Assembly: GCF_964340395.1 (NCBI RefSeq) | Contig: NC_135570.1 | Location: 8,429,322-8,493,321, forward strand | Reading direction: 5' to 3' | Source: Glandiceps talaboti | Taxonomy: Eukaryota > Hemichordata > Enteropneusta > Spengelidae | DNA: 64,000 nucleotides | In this document: in pieces, positions 14,697-35,951 of the stretch | Numbering within the stretch: the stretch's first letter is position 1 | How the letters are laid out: every line of letters begins with the position of its first letter | The notes under the pieces: generated by a model | The model's database searches: none | Told to the model about the DNA's origin: nothing | What the model saw: the letters and a program-made list of their open reading frames with translations, nothing else | Made by a program: the position numbers and the translations under genes

Positions 14697-17600
14697 ATGT
14701 ATGTATGTATGTATGTATGTATGTATGTATGATGTATGTATGTATGTATGTATATATGTAGGTATGTATGTAGGTAGGTATGTGTGTGTGCGTGTGTCTG
14801 TCTGTGTGTGTGTCTGTGTGTGCACACCTTTCATCTGTCATGTACCAAGTGTACTTTAGCTTCGACAATTTCTCTTTAATCTAGTCCTCGAGGCGTCATA
14901 TGAAATTGAAGATACACAACTCATTTCCACGTTATTTTAACAGTTAACTACCCAATGGGGAAGTAAACGGTCGTTTGGCGGTGTCTAAAGAGAGATAGTA
15001 TGGGTGTGGTAAGAAACTGGCAGTAAAAGTAATATATACTAATTGGGATACATCGTGATTCAACTGTGTGTATACTGCTGTACTTCATAACAATTATATT
15101 TGATGGAGTGTCTACCTAAATAACCGGGTCCTCAGAGTCACCATTTATTTCCGGCGCGGAAATATGTTATGTGTATTTACATCTCAATAATTACTGATAT
15201 TTCACATTTCATTATATACACAAATAAAAAATGACAAATGTGCTGGCCCATGAGCTATTTTAAGAATAATGGATTGTTTGCGGGAACAGGAAGTGAAACT
15301 TTTAGGTAGTTAGGGAAATTTTTTTCGTGGGTCGTTTGGGAATATCTATTTCGCTGCAAGGTCGTATTCGATAGTCTGAATGAAAGATAGGCCTCACGGT
15401 ATGGGAGACGCATGTACTCGAATAATGTTTTAGTTGCTTGGAGTAAAATAATTATACAATGGCTTGAATAACTGAACAATTTTACATCAGTTTATTTGAT
15501 ACAGTATTCAGAGCATTGTATTGACAGCATACATCGGTAGACGATCAAAAGATGATGAAAAACAAAATTCGTGGATTATACAAATTTTACAGTTAATGCA
15601 TATAAATTGTCGAAGGTTGAAGATCTCCGCATCTATATCTTAAGTGTAAACAGTATTAACCATGCCTGCCCTACTTACATATTTGAAAATATAGAGAAAA
15701 GTGATAGACAATTCCTTGACAGACAGACAGACAGACAGACAGACATATACCTACCTACCTACTCACACACACACACACACACACATACACACATATGCAG
15801 AGATGCATACATACATACATACATACATACATACATACATACATACATACATACATACATACATACACACATACACACATACACACATACATACATACAT
15901 ACATACATGCATACATACATACATACATACATACATACATACATGCATGCATGCATGCATGCATACTTACATACACACACACACACACACACATACATAC
16001 ATACATACATACATACATACATACATACATACATACATACATACATACATACATACATACATACATACATACATACATACACACATACGTACATACATAC
16101 ATCATACATCCATACTCATTATGAGACTAAATAATTTCTGAAGACCAGTATTTTAAATTGTAACAGTTTCAGAACGTAGGGAATGATCACAACGCAATAA
16201 TAAATGAAAATAACCATTAATTCCAGTAATTTAAGGACTTGTCTAACTGCTTTAAATTATCAATTTGAGACTAACGTTATCAGTACATTTTATTTCTATC
16301 GGAAGAGGGATTGTCGTGTCACCTGCAGCGTGAACGTCGTATGGTTAAAGAAGTGAAAGTAAAAGGTAGATTATCGAAACAGTAATCAAAACGACTAAAT
16401 TAGCGTTTAAATCATTGCTTGCATCCAATTCCTATGCAACCGTGTAAGAGTGACATCACCGGTGTCCAGAGGCTTACTTAAAAAAAAAACGCTAGTTGTC
16501 ATTGTGGGACCCATGTGATAGGCCAGGTAATCCAGCAATATCGTACACATTGATTTTTAGATAGAGGCTATTAGACACCGGAGGATGACTCATCGTTTGC
16601 GCAGCAAATAAACGATAAATAACATATACATTGCTAACATGTAAGCTTTCTTCCACGAAAAGTACGTTCAAATTATCGACTTGGGACTTTTGGCTTCTCG
16701 TTTTATCTGATTCATTCTGTTAGTTTTGCATAGTTTACAAGATGTATTTCACACTAAAGATTAACTGGAAAGCTCAGTGAACTGGGCATTTAACGTGGAT
16801 CACGCTATACACATTTAGACTGTCAGATCACGAATGCATGAAGCTATTCATAGTAATAGCACCAAAGCTGAGAGGGGAAGGATACTTTGTGAATGCATTC
16901 ACTACGTTTCATAAAACCTTTGGATATTAAACGGGATGAATAGTTTAGTTTCATCACTTTCACTTGAGTGAATGAGTTGGCATCTATCTGGACATAGGCG
17001 GAAGTGACGTACAGGCCTTGCTAGCGAACTTCCATTAAACATGTTGTCGACAACTTGTATTCAATAACAATAAAAAACAGTTGATAAGATGTTTAACGGA
17101 AGTTGCCTATAGGAAGGCCAGTACTTCACTTCCGCCTAAGTTCTGAGGGATGCCAGCTCCGTACTTTTGCTGAAGGTGAATGCTAACAGCGCAATTTATA
17201 TCGTTTAATATCCAAGTTATTATAATACAAAGTGAATCTAGAAGGTATCCTATTCCTTTAAAAGTAAACTAAAAGAAAACTAAAAGAAACTGTGGTGCAT
17301 ATGCACATTAATCACATGTATAACTAAAGCAAATGGCACGACTTTATTCATAATTGCTTAAAAAGTGATATACATCACCTTCTACAAGTTAAATGTTATA
17401 ATCCCAGGTCATTAACAAGTTTATTGCCGTATTATCTCACAGTCAAGGTGATGCCATTGTTATGAACCCTGACACATTGTAGAAGTTACTCAAAATGCTA
17501 CTGTGCAATATATACAATATAACCAATTTTCATATTTTAATATGATACTCCATATGCCTTGTAAAATTAATATCGTTCCTATTGTAATCTGACCACTACA

Positions 17601-20600
17601 GAAAATAGATATAAAAATGAACAGTATAGTAAGTAATTTGTCAGCCGATCATATTGCATGGCAGGCATGTATTTCCCTTTATTATGTTTACTTTCGTAAT
17701 TTAGAACGATTTGTCACTTGTGTGCAGTAAATTGAGAGCATGAAATGGGTGGTTAACAGTTCAAATTTATAGCATGGCCATACTAGCTAAGTAGGGATCT
17801 CCATGGTTACGATGAGTCATCGGACAGAATTGCGGTGGGAATGAGAAAATGTGTGAAATCTGCCGATGGTGAACATATCGCTAGTTACCAACTACAGTAA
17901 TGACGAGATCCCTGGGAAAACCTTCAACATCGACGGTCCAACGGTGTGTTGATGATTATCGAAGATAAAGTTGTAGACGCATATAAAAAGACAATGCAAA
18001 CGACGTATTACTCAATGTTGAAAAGAGTGAACTTTAGATGTGGGATCTTTTATTACACGTGTGTCAGTAAATAACTTATTTAGGCCGACTGCAGACTTGT
18101 GTGCATCAAACATCATATATTATACATTGTCTGTTGTTATTCAATATTGATCATTTGTGTTAAAGAGAGCGCGAAAAGTTGACTTCAAAATGTAATTGAA
18201 ATAGTCTTGATTTCATTCCATTGAACCATTACATCTGTAGAAGTGAGAAACGACTATCTAGGAAATAGCAACCCTTTTATATACATTATAGTTTGGTTTG
18301 TGTTTTTTGTAATTGGGGATTAGGTGATTAGGATCGTTCCTTTGAATGTAGTTGACAAGAAGACCTTATACTATTAACTGAGATATAGATCTTTACACCA
18401 GTGCATTGTCCTTGAAGCTTGACTGTTAAATGCAAAGTCATTGTCATGACCATTAAAACTGCCCTGTAATGTATTCTTGTGTCCTGGTCTGCTTCTCAAA
18501 CATATACATTGATTGCCAGCGTCTTTGAAGTTTGCAGGAAGAATTTGGTGTGATTTCGTCTATCAAATGCAAAACCAGAAGCGTACCAGCAATATTGATG
18601 GTTTCTAATTCTAAATTCCAAAGTGCTTGCTCCACGAACATTTTAGCTGCATGTACATCCCCAAAACGTTTTTTGGGGGTTATTTTGCCTTCTGTTTGTT
18701 TTTACGTATGTTTTGTTTGTTAGCTTTTGTGTCACTTTACAACTTAGTCCACAGCGTTGATTGCAAACACACATACTATGGTGTCAATATTGAACCTATA
18801 CAGTAAATATTTGTAATGAAGAAATGTTGCAAGTTTCTCGAAGTCGATAAGGACCTAGAATGCTCGAGGTACACTGTATCCACGGTAACAACAATCCAGT
18901 ATGACTCAGCGAGTAGCTTGAAGACAGAGCAATCGATCGATTGCGGTAGATATCCCTTTTCTTGGCTTCATTAAGGCCAACTTATCTCTTGATGTCCAGG
19001 GCCTACTATATGATACGGAAGCATAGACTAAACTGCTAATATATATATTGCAGTGTATGCGTTTGCATCAAGCGCCCGTACTGACGAAGTTGCAAGTTAT
19101 ATATGAGGCTAAGGTTTACAACTCATGCAGAAGCATTATGCTTGATGTTATGCATTGGCCCTAACTGCCATGAAATGACCCGTAAAGGCTGAATCTACTG
19201 TAGCTCTTGTCTCTATGGAAACATAATGTGCAATTCCAAATCAAATCAGCAATAAATCATACATGTATCATTTCTACACTTAAATTAAGCAATGACCCAG
19301 GGGGAAAACAACAACAGTGAAGGTTTAGAGTTGCCGTGCCGTGCATTCTCAGCAAGATCATGGTTCTCGGAGGATGATGTCTAAAGTGCTATGAACGACA
19401 CGGTGTCCTATGAGTTGATGCTATCAGAGCAAAGTTTGAGATTTAGTATCAAATAGTTCACCTGACTTGCAATGGTTTGAACAAGGAAACGTGTCGCTGT
19501 CGTATACATTTTACAAATGGTGGCAACTTTGTGTGCGTCTGTATACATTATATTAACATCAGATAGACATTGTGGTTTTTCGGTTCCAAGGGCCAAATCA
19601 AAAGGTAGGATAGTGATACACCTGAAATTCTTTTTATGAGACCAAATGAATGGTTAGGCACAAAAAGGAAGTGACGTTCCCGGTTTTACCATACCCGCCA
19701 TTAACCAAGTCAAAGGTCATTTAGACAGGAAATGCTATCGTCCACCCGTAACCGACTGTGCATGGCTTTTATGTTTTTCTCTCTCACAATACATTTCATT
19801 TCTACACTATGCTAAAGTGACCAAGTTACTGAATAGTGCAAATATCTTCGAAAGCTATTGTCAATTTTGTTCACAATCTTTGGTCAGGACTCTTATTGAA
19901 GTTATGGCAAAGGAAATTTCAAATTCAAATTTATCAAGTGTCACCGTAATCTATATATTCAGCGCGAATCGTCCTCTTACCTTCTTTACCTAAAGAAATG
20001 CTCATAACATTAATTTACTGTGATTAAAGAAGTGCACTCCTTTCCCAGGGATCCAGATTCTATATGATGAGTTGATACTCCCAATTCCTTTTTTGATGGT
20101 TTCAGGAGGAAACAACTCAGTCTCTTGTTCTGATTGTGTTGTATAGTTGGTATTAACGCGTGAAATACTTCATCAATTACTGATAATATCTATAGAGCAT
20201 GTCGGTAGAATTGGAAGAATAAAAAAATGCCCTGGAGCACGGAAGTTGCAGCGAACTTTCGTTGCTTTGAATTGTAATAAACGTAGGCAGTCAAGGCACC
20301 AGGTGAGGCAAACCGTCACAAATCCCCACATGGGATTACAAAAGATACAAAAGTTCACTTAAAGGTCGAAGTGGCGCACGGCATCTAATATTCGGATAAT
20401 TAAATTTGAATGAGCAATTATTTCGTTTCAGACCAGTAAATCAACAGAAGCGAAGTACAAATAAACAGGCCTGGCGAGGAGAATGATAATGATGACTACC
20501 ATACTTCGTATGTAGCTTTTACGTTACATTTGACTGCATATCTAGGCTTCCTCACACGTGCTACCTGGATATGATGTTAGACGGCTGACTTCGGTCAATT

Positions 20601-21943
20601 CTGTCGTCTGAACACTTCATCATCTGTCCATGACATTAAAGTTGTGATGAGGTCTTTTGAGTTAACTCTAAGTTAAATAACTCTCAGTGTTACGAAAATG
20701 ATGGAGAAGACATCTACTGTTTAACAAGATGACATTTACTTTGTTGGACAGCATGAATTACTTTGATCAATGGTGTAACTTAAATATCATGCGCGATAGG
20801 GAGTACTGTCTGGCGATAAACCCTTACACAAGCAAATATTCTGAAGTATAATAGGAAATTATATCATGAGAACATTAATTTTGTACTAGTAGAATGATAT
20901 GGTCATATCTTTACAAAAAATGCTATATCACTATAAAACATGAATGCGCGGTGAATTTCCAAGAATTTCAAAGATGAAGTTATAAAACAAAGATTTGCCG
21001 CAATCATACTAGCATATGTATTGAAGCAAAAAGTTGTGGTAGCATCAAGTATCAACAAAGTTTAATTGATATCTGAAAAAGTCAATACTTTTGGGGGGAA
21101 ATAACCGTCCATTAAGTATGGAAGATTTAGGCACGGAACACTATATACTTTTTTTATTTTGAGATATATTATTTAGTTCATTTACCTGATCCGTCTCCAC
21201 TTCCTTCGTCTGGAAGCAAAGTTAACTGCCACTCAAGCAATGCTGCACATGGTGTTACTGTAATAGACACCGGTGTGTTATCCTCGTCAACCGAGAAAAA
21301 GAACCTGAAATTATACAAAATATAATAGTAAACCATAGGGCTGCTGGAATCGGTACAATTTTTATACGTCGCTATGTTCAATCTTCCATGTAAGCAACTG
21401 TTGGACATGATGGTAATAGTTAAAGGTAATGCCAATTTCGCCTGAAAACGTGGTTTTAGTTAAAGAATTTGCTCATTTACGTATGTAAACTGAACCATAG
21501 AAGAATTAATTCTTATAGTTGGATGTACTCGAGATTTTTTGCTTTCCCTGGGACTTTATCAGATCATTATTCTGCGGTCTCGACCACAAACGATCAGCTG
21601 TGTTGAAATTGCTACACGTGGCATTAGATAAGATCAATAAAGCCTCAGGGCAAAATCGAATAGAAACTTTAGTCTACCGTCTTGGGGTTTTCAATTTCTA
21701 GCTGACAGAACATATGTGCTGATTAAACTAACAGTATACTAACCTTTTTACGGAGTCCTTAAAAATGTACGCTCTGAACTCCGACCCGTCCAGTAAATAC
21801 CCCGTATCATGAACAATACCTATAGGTGCCGACGGAAAGTCGTAATATTCTTCTTTCCTCCTCGGAAATTCTTGTGAAATAATCAGGGACGGCGTTAGGA
21901 GAATATAGAGCCACGTTGCTAAACATACTGTAAACGATGCCAT
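9685..21943 (-). CDS. NDNF: NDNF orthologue (secreted FN3-domain neurotrophic factor), three joined coding exons
   Basis: Join 21943-21744, 21304-21186 and 11042-9685 on the minus strand: 200 + 119 + 1358 nt, giving 558 codons plus TAG. Human NDNF is 568 residues. Recognition rests on family landmarks in the right order: VKRFFFSVDEDNTPVSITVTP-like N-terminal block across the exon 1/2 junction, YATTTPDSDQPYP at about 167-179, WKSSPTES near 201, PGKQYYFDLFAIN near 299, ATTRP-like VTTRPSKYPYP near 429, LRRCDSVTLAWLGTKER near 454, CLGPDMRKKTEK near 492, and a C-terminal VTTKENC. Known role of the family: secreted, glycosaminoglycan-binding glycoprotein affecting neuron survival and migration and FGF receptor signalling in vertebrates; the fly homologue Nord modulates Hedgehog/BMP signalling. 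Predicted location is extracellular. Two sequons are visible (NFS at 315-317, NLS at 400-402). Identity is secure; orthology versus a paralogue is inferred from full-length colinearity. Confidence 0.95.
11118..11168. repeat. (GTTT)n microsatellite in the NDNF intron
   Basis: Imperfect GTTT array just upstream of the last coding exon in transcript sense, about 75 bp from its acceptor; in the transcript it reads (AAAC)n. Confidence 0.85.
14331..14409. repeat. (TGGA)n then (ATGA)n microsatellite
   Basis: Four TGGA-type units followed by about 15 ATGA units, within the large NDNF intron. Confidence 0.95.
14594..14822. repeat. (TATG)n/(TG)n compound microsatellite
   Basis: TATG array, (TG)n at about 14657-14680, TATG again with one frame-breaking GATG at about 14730, then TAGG and TGTC variants. 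Intronic. Confidence 0.95.
15717..16114. repeat. ACAG-ACCT-CA-ACAT-GCAT compound microsatellite
   Basis: Six ACAG units, ACCT units, (CA)n, long ACAT arrays, a GCAT block at about 15944-15964, (CA)n, more ACAT, ending CATACTCATTATGAGACT. Intronic. Both-strand open frames over it are repeat translations. Confidence 0.96.
16115..16872. other. Intronic unique DNA
   Basis: No gene, repeat or motif recognised beyond the array flank at its left edge. Confidence 0.5.
16873..17258. mobile_element. Foldback (MITE-like) element, about 385 bp, arms about 185 bp
   Basis: The left half (about 16873-17054) is an imperfect reverse complement of the right half (about 17075-17258). Matching blocks: GGATACTTT at 16880 with the complement of AAGGTATCC at 17243; GGATATTAAACG at 16921 with the complement of CGTTTAATATCC at 17203; GGCATC, GGCGGAAGTGA, GGCCTT, AACTTCC and TTAAACAT in the same order in both arms. 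The centre contains the palindrome GTTGTCGACAAC (17043-17054). No open frame, so non-autonomous. No clear target-site duplication. It sits inside the NDNF intron. Confidence 0.75.
17259..21177. other. Rest of the NDNF intron, no further feature
   Basis: AT-rich, mostly stop-dense in all frames. Small open frames at 18.5, 19.5 and 20.2 kb (60-71 codons) have no recognised motif. Confidence 0.5.
21186..21304 (-). CDS. NDNF: NDNF coding exon 2
   Basis: Encodes residues 67-106 and the first base of codon 107. The product FFFSVDEDNTPVSITVTPC followed by LEWQLTLLPDEGSGDGSG corresponds to the conserved VEEDNTPLSVTVTPCDAPLEW region, including the acidic/serine-glycine stretch that ends the exon. The acceptor is TTTCAG|GTTC and the donor GATCAG|GTAAAT, phase 1. 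Length 119 nt keeps frame with both neighbours. Confidence 0.93.
21305..21743 (-). other. NDNF: NDNF intron between coding exons 1 and 2 (439 bp)
   Basis: Begins GTTAGT and ends in TTTCAG on the minus strand. Splicing rebuilds the arginine codon AG+G and continues the family reading RFFFSVDED. No repeat or other feature is seen inside. Confidence 0.9.
21744..21943 (-). CDS. NDNF: NDNF coding exon 1 (start codon, signal peptide)
   Basis: Encodes residues 1-66 plus two bases of codon 67. The ATG at 21943-21941 is the first in-frame ATG after an upstream in-frame TAG (22024-22022, 27 codons before it), which supports this start. Residues 1 to about 23 form a signal peptide: hydrophobic core FTVCLATWLYILL and a small-residue end IIS before QEFP. 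Downstream, LLDGSEFRAYIFKDSVK matches the family's N-terminal PDGAE...YLFRDTPKR block. The donor reads AAAAAG|GTTAGT, phase 2. Upstream, a pyrimidine-rich stretch ending in AG just before the ATG (about 21953) could be an acceptor, which would make this the second exon after a non-coding one. Confidence 0.92.
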
Positions 21944-24900
21944 CTTTGTGTGAAATCTATATTCGGGAACAAAAAAGGGAACAAGGAGAAACGTAAGTGG
22001 GATCCAGTTACAAAGCGCATGCTAAACCTCCTTACAGACAAAATAAGTACTTGGAGAATTGTAACTTCAGACCATAAAACATCTGTAGAATCCACTGGCA
22101 CCAGAGACCCGTCCATCCTAAGTAAATGTAGTTGACACACTGTGTATCCATAACAGGGAAATTAAATACACAATAAATACACTGAGAAATTGTTCAGGAC
22201 CCTTGGGTTAGGAAAGGTTTATGTAGTTTGTGTTCATTTATCAAACTTTCACTACATCCTCAACCTTTAACGTTTCAACGAATGGATTTGAAGAAGAGAA
22301 TATTGAGGTGGTCTTCGTCCATGTATTTCCTTCTTTTTCGCTGTAAATTTATCAATTATCAAAATGTATCGCAAACATGTTATGCAAAGTTCTGCTCATC
22401 GGTATTTAGTAAGAAACAATTGCAATCGTGTGTTGCACCCAGTCTCAATGAAAAAAGAACACATTTTCGCCGTTTCACTTAGCTTGCCACTGAGATTACC
22501 ATCTTAAAAATTGTAATTACATTCATGTATGGATTCTAAAATACCTATAATTAACGAGTAATTGTTCCCGTCCTAAAATTATTCCCGCCAAAGCGACTCT
22601 GAATGGGAATATAGTTATTTAAATTCGTCTCGCCAACACAACAGTCACTTCACTAGTAATCTCATGGATTAACAGAAATCGGTAATTTAAAACTCAATTC
22701 CTGAAATACTTTTTGAGTGTAACCAGTTGTACATTGAAATTTTCCTTGGCTTTTCAATTCTAGATAAAGTAGACCAACTTACTGGCAGGAATGATGGGTA
22801 CGTGTATTGTAATTATGCAGACAGTAAAAAATTACTTTTCCACCGTTTGACGCTTACTGCATTTAGCAAAACTGTACTGAAACTATGAACATTGTCTTAA
22901 TAGCATGCAAATATATACATAACTTAGGACAGATGACGCACTTCGTTTTTAAAATGATTTATTTTTCTTTAATCCATCTCTCTCTAGATTTCATAGTGAT
23001 TGTGCCATTAGATAACCTATTATGAGCAAGACCGTCTGGCCTTTACGATGTGTTGCAATATTCTTACCAGAATAATGAGTTTCCCTGCACATATATTTTC
23101 AGTTCGTTTGAAAATCAAATGAAGTAATGCTAACTAGCGTTGTTGAATTCGGTAGTTTTCTAACATCCATTAGTTGCTTCATTCCATCACGACTTCGAAG
23201 TCGACTTTGAATTTCATTATAGTCAAATCTCTTATCAGTGGATATTTTTTGGCGACTTTGTTGTAGGCAATTATACACACTTTAGTAACGGATAAAGTTT
23301 ATACAAACTGTTTTATGGAGTCATTGCTAAATATAATAGTAACAATACGCGGTGCAATGTGACGCATGGTCGTTTAATGTACGCAAGCGCAGAAGTTTGT
23401 GACGTGAACCCCCCCCCCCCACCCCCACCCCCACCCCCCATCCCAGCCCAATTGCATTTGTACAACCTTGACAGTTAACGTTGTTTGCAGTTTTGGGTTT
23501 AACTAGAAAGTGTCTTCGATGAAGATGTAATTTAGTGGTTTCCATGCTCTAGTTAACATCTGACTTTTGATCCATTTAATGTAGTCTCTGAACAGATACT
23601 CAAAATTTCCCTTTATTTCTCGAATTCTCTAATTTCTGTTTCATTAGACAATTCCAATTTTACGCTCCCAAACAAACAAACTAACGTGAGTAAACACAAA
23701 ATTAAAAGCATATAAGAGAATATTTTATTGCCTACAAGATCCGAAATGGAGAAAAGAAGTTAGCGAATGCGCTAAGGAATGTCAAAATTGTAAGAATAAT
23801 GGATATTACACTATTGAAAGATAATGTTCACACGACGGCTGTGAGTTCCTTGAAAAATAAATCTTGCTGACGCAGCTCGACAAATCAATCACGGAATATT
23901 GCCGTTGACCTTTCACCTCAAAGAATATTTTATTCGTTTAATTTCATAGTTTTTTATGAAGTGTAAAACAAATTCATCAATATGCATAATTTAATGGACC
24001 TTATCTTTCTAGAAATAACATCCACTTTGATGTACGGTCATAAATTTTCTGTTCCTTCGTGTATGAATCGTTAAATTTAGAAATACCACTTCAGGGAAAA
24101 TCACGACTCAACGATGTAGTGTCCTCTAGGTTAGCATTAATTACTTCGTTTTAACCGTCAATTCCTTCGTCTTGTTTGTCATATGATCGTTAATTTGTTT
24201 GACTTTTCTTCCTCTTATACCATTTACTTCTCCACTATGAGTGCGTTCTCAGGGTGTTTCCCGGTTTTGGATATTTCAATGACGTTAAATTCCAATTACT
24301 CGACGATAGGAGCTCTCTGAATTGAATTCTTTGCACATTTCGAACTCGTGTACTGCAAATATTGAGTCGAGGAGATGTGAACCGTACTAGTGATCTCCGT
24401 ACTTTACGCAATGAGGTGTGTACTTTATAGGGAAGTTATGTTGTTTGAGCTATTGAACGTTATCTCCGGTGTAATTTGAATGACGTAAGCAGGAGATCTT
24501 TAAATTCATATAGCGCCACTTTCTGTTTGAAATTATATCACAATTTATCAGTATAAATAGTTGAGCTGCTATCTTTGATAATGCTAGTGACAATATAATC
24601 GGGGAGATGAATTTCATACTCAGGGTTTACCACCCCTCAAACACCTAACACCCCCCCTCCACATACAACACCGTCGTAAAGATATTGTTTTAGGCCTAGA
24701 ATATTCAGAGGTAACCTTCAAGGTGTTAACATTGGCCTGTAAAGTACTATAATTTCGGGAAAAAACACGTAGCAAACGTACAACAAACTTGGGAAGCAAG
24801 AAGTGGCTTTTGTCATTTCGAATAAGTCTGGGTGCAATAGAATAGTAGAGATTAATAATTTTCCCACAATCATCTTGTGTCTGTTTGTTTATTAACATTG

Positions 24901-25485
24901 AAGTGGCTTTTATTATTGTGTAATTCATGGACTCGTATACTGGTAAAAAATTATTTCAAATTGATGGTTTATAGTGTTCTATCTTTGATTTTATATGCAA
25001 CCTTTGTTCATTCATTCATATCCGTTTTCAAAGTCGTTGTTCATGCATTTCTTAAAAGTCACCCAATTATCTATTTCAAGTGTGTTCATTTACCGTTTCA
25101 TCATTTCGTTAAGAAACAGATTGCGTATTAGGTGTATCACTGCAATACTCTCGTGTGAATATCTGGGTCAAGCAAGGTCACAAATGTCAATGGTCATTTG
25201 GAAGCCGACATTTAGACATGAGAAAATCGATAATTGTACTGCTATATGTAGTTTTCATATCTATATTTAGATGTGTCAATTAAAAGGTAATGAAAATCGC
25301 CGCTGGAAGCGACATCAGCTGAAACGACCGCCGGGGTTCATTTATAAGATTCTGGGTATTTGGCAATTGATGTATTGAGGCTCGTGCCCAAAGTACGGGT
25401 ACAGGTACGCGTCTTGGAGGTAAATTAATTTGCAAGTGCGTTTTTCTGTACTTTTCTGTCTTTCTCGCGTCTCCCCCTCCCCCTT
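21944..25485. other. Upstream flank of NDNF coding exon 1, no coding exon seen
   Basis: Should include NDNF 5' UTR and possibly a promoter or a 5' intron. One good minus-strand donor, CCTGCCA|GTAAGT, lies at about 22785. A C-rich tract with A interruptions is at 23409-23438. No TATA box can be assigned. Confidence 0.45.
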
Positions 25486-25488
25486 CTA

Positions 25489-25489
<1 letters not shown>

Positions 25490-25550
<61 letters not shown>
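25490..25550. repeat. (CTGT)15 microsatellite
   Basis: About fifteen CTGT units in a wider pyrimidine-rich stretch (25440-25645). Confidence 0.93.
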
Positions 25551-25553
<3 letters not shown>

Positions 25554-25970
25554 TTCTCGCTTATAGGCTGTCTCTTTCTCTCTATCTATGTTTCTCTTTC
25601 TTCACGACTCTCTCCCTCCTCCACTCAAAGTTCTCTCCCTCTCATCCGATGGATGATTACTCTTAGCTTTGTCCCACACATGGAAGGAGTCAAATATTAA
25701 AAGACACGTTACTCTATCTGTTGACACCCCTACAAGCCGACAGTTCATTGACCAGCCACCAACCAAGTTAGTTAGTGACGGAAAGAATATCTGTAGGGCG
25801 GTTGATAGAAAAGGATGAATGAACATACCAATGTATTGATTGCTTGATGGGGAGGGTTTTGCTAGTTGAATTATGGGATGTACAAATGAAATGATTAGAC
25901 ACGGATATATGGATGGCGGGATAAGTGAACGAACGAACGAATGGATGGTGGCACAGAAGGGCAAGTAAGA

Positions 25971-26166
25971 CATGTATGCATCCATCCATGCATGCATCCA
26001 TCCATCCATGCATGCATCCATCCATCCATCCATCCATCCATCCATCCATCCATCCATCCATCCATGCATGCATATACACACATACATACATACTGTATAT
26101 ACATACATACATACATACATACATACATACATACATACATACATACATACATACATACACACACAC

Positions 26167-26197
<31 letters not shown>

Positions 26198-26281
26198 TAC
26201 ATACATACATGCATGCATGCATGCATGCATGCATACATACATACATACATACATACATACATACATACATACATACATACA

Positions 26282-26310
<29 letters not shown>
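25971..26310. repeat. Six-part compound tetranucleotide array
   Basis: In order: CATC mixed with CATG (25978-26070), CATA (26075-26155), CA, ACAG (26168-26196), GCAT (26208-26232), CATA to 26310. All motifs differ from each other by one base. The open frames (PSIHPS, HTYI, CMYV) are repeat translations. Confidence 0.96.
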
Positions 26311-31474
<5,164 letters not shown>

Positions 31475-31876
31475 TCTTGAGTAATCATCATAGCGTAACA
31501 CGCTATGTACTTTACTGCCTAGTGATTTAAATAGCCTATAATCCAATATACTAATCTATTTTGATTTTATTTATGAATTGTGCACGTGGTAGTCTAACCT
31601 TGACTCGTGTTACTATTACTTTCTGAAGTGGTAAATGCGTCACAAAGACTGCCTACTGAGCAAGCTGTGCGGTATGAATCGATCAACTCTCTTTTCTCAC
31701 CCGATATTGTTATTACAACCGCAGTCGAGTTACTTTATTAACGCAATGATCACTGATACGAAATAAACCCAGGCGCCATACTTGGCATATTCTCACATAG
31801 AACCGACGGTGAAATCGACAGCATTTGAAAGAAAAGAAATTGACTAGCGCCATGGCATCTCTGAAATTACGCTACG

Positions 31877-35856
<3,980 letters not shown>

Positions 35857-35869
35857 CAGGCAGGCAGGC

Positions 35870-35950
<81 letters not shown>

Positions 35951-35951
35951 G
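35857..35951. repeat. (GCAG)n then (ACAG)n microsatellite
   Basis: Three GCAG units leading into about 20 ACAG units with one ACAA variant. Confidence 0.96.

Larger units (their letters stand above)
11043..21185 (-). other. NDNF: NDNF large intron (10.1 kb) with repeats
   Basis: Starts GTAAAT (21185) and ends CACACAG (11043) on the minus strand, phase 1, joining ...GSG to GDDL. It contains the GTTT array at 11118-11168, the ATGA, TATG and ACAT arrays at 14331-16114, and the foldback element at 16873-17258. The rest (11.2-14.3 kb and 17.3-21.1 kb) is AT-rich DNA without a recognisable exon; the longest open frames there are under 95 codons and match nothing I know. Confidence 0.88.
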
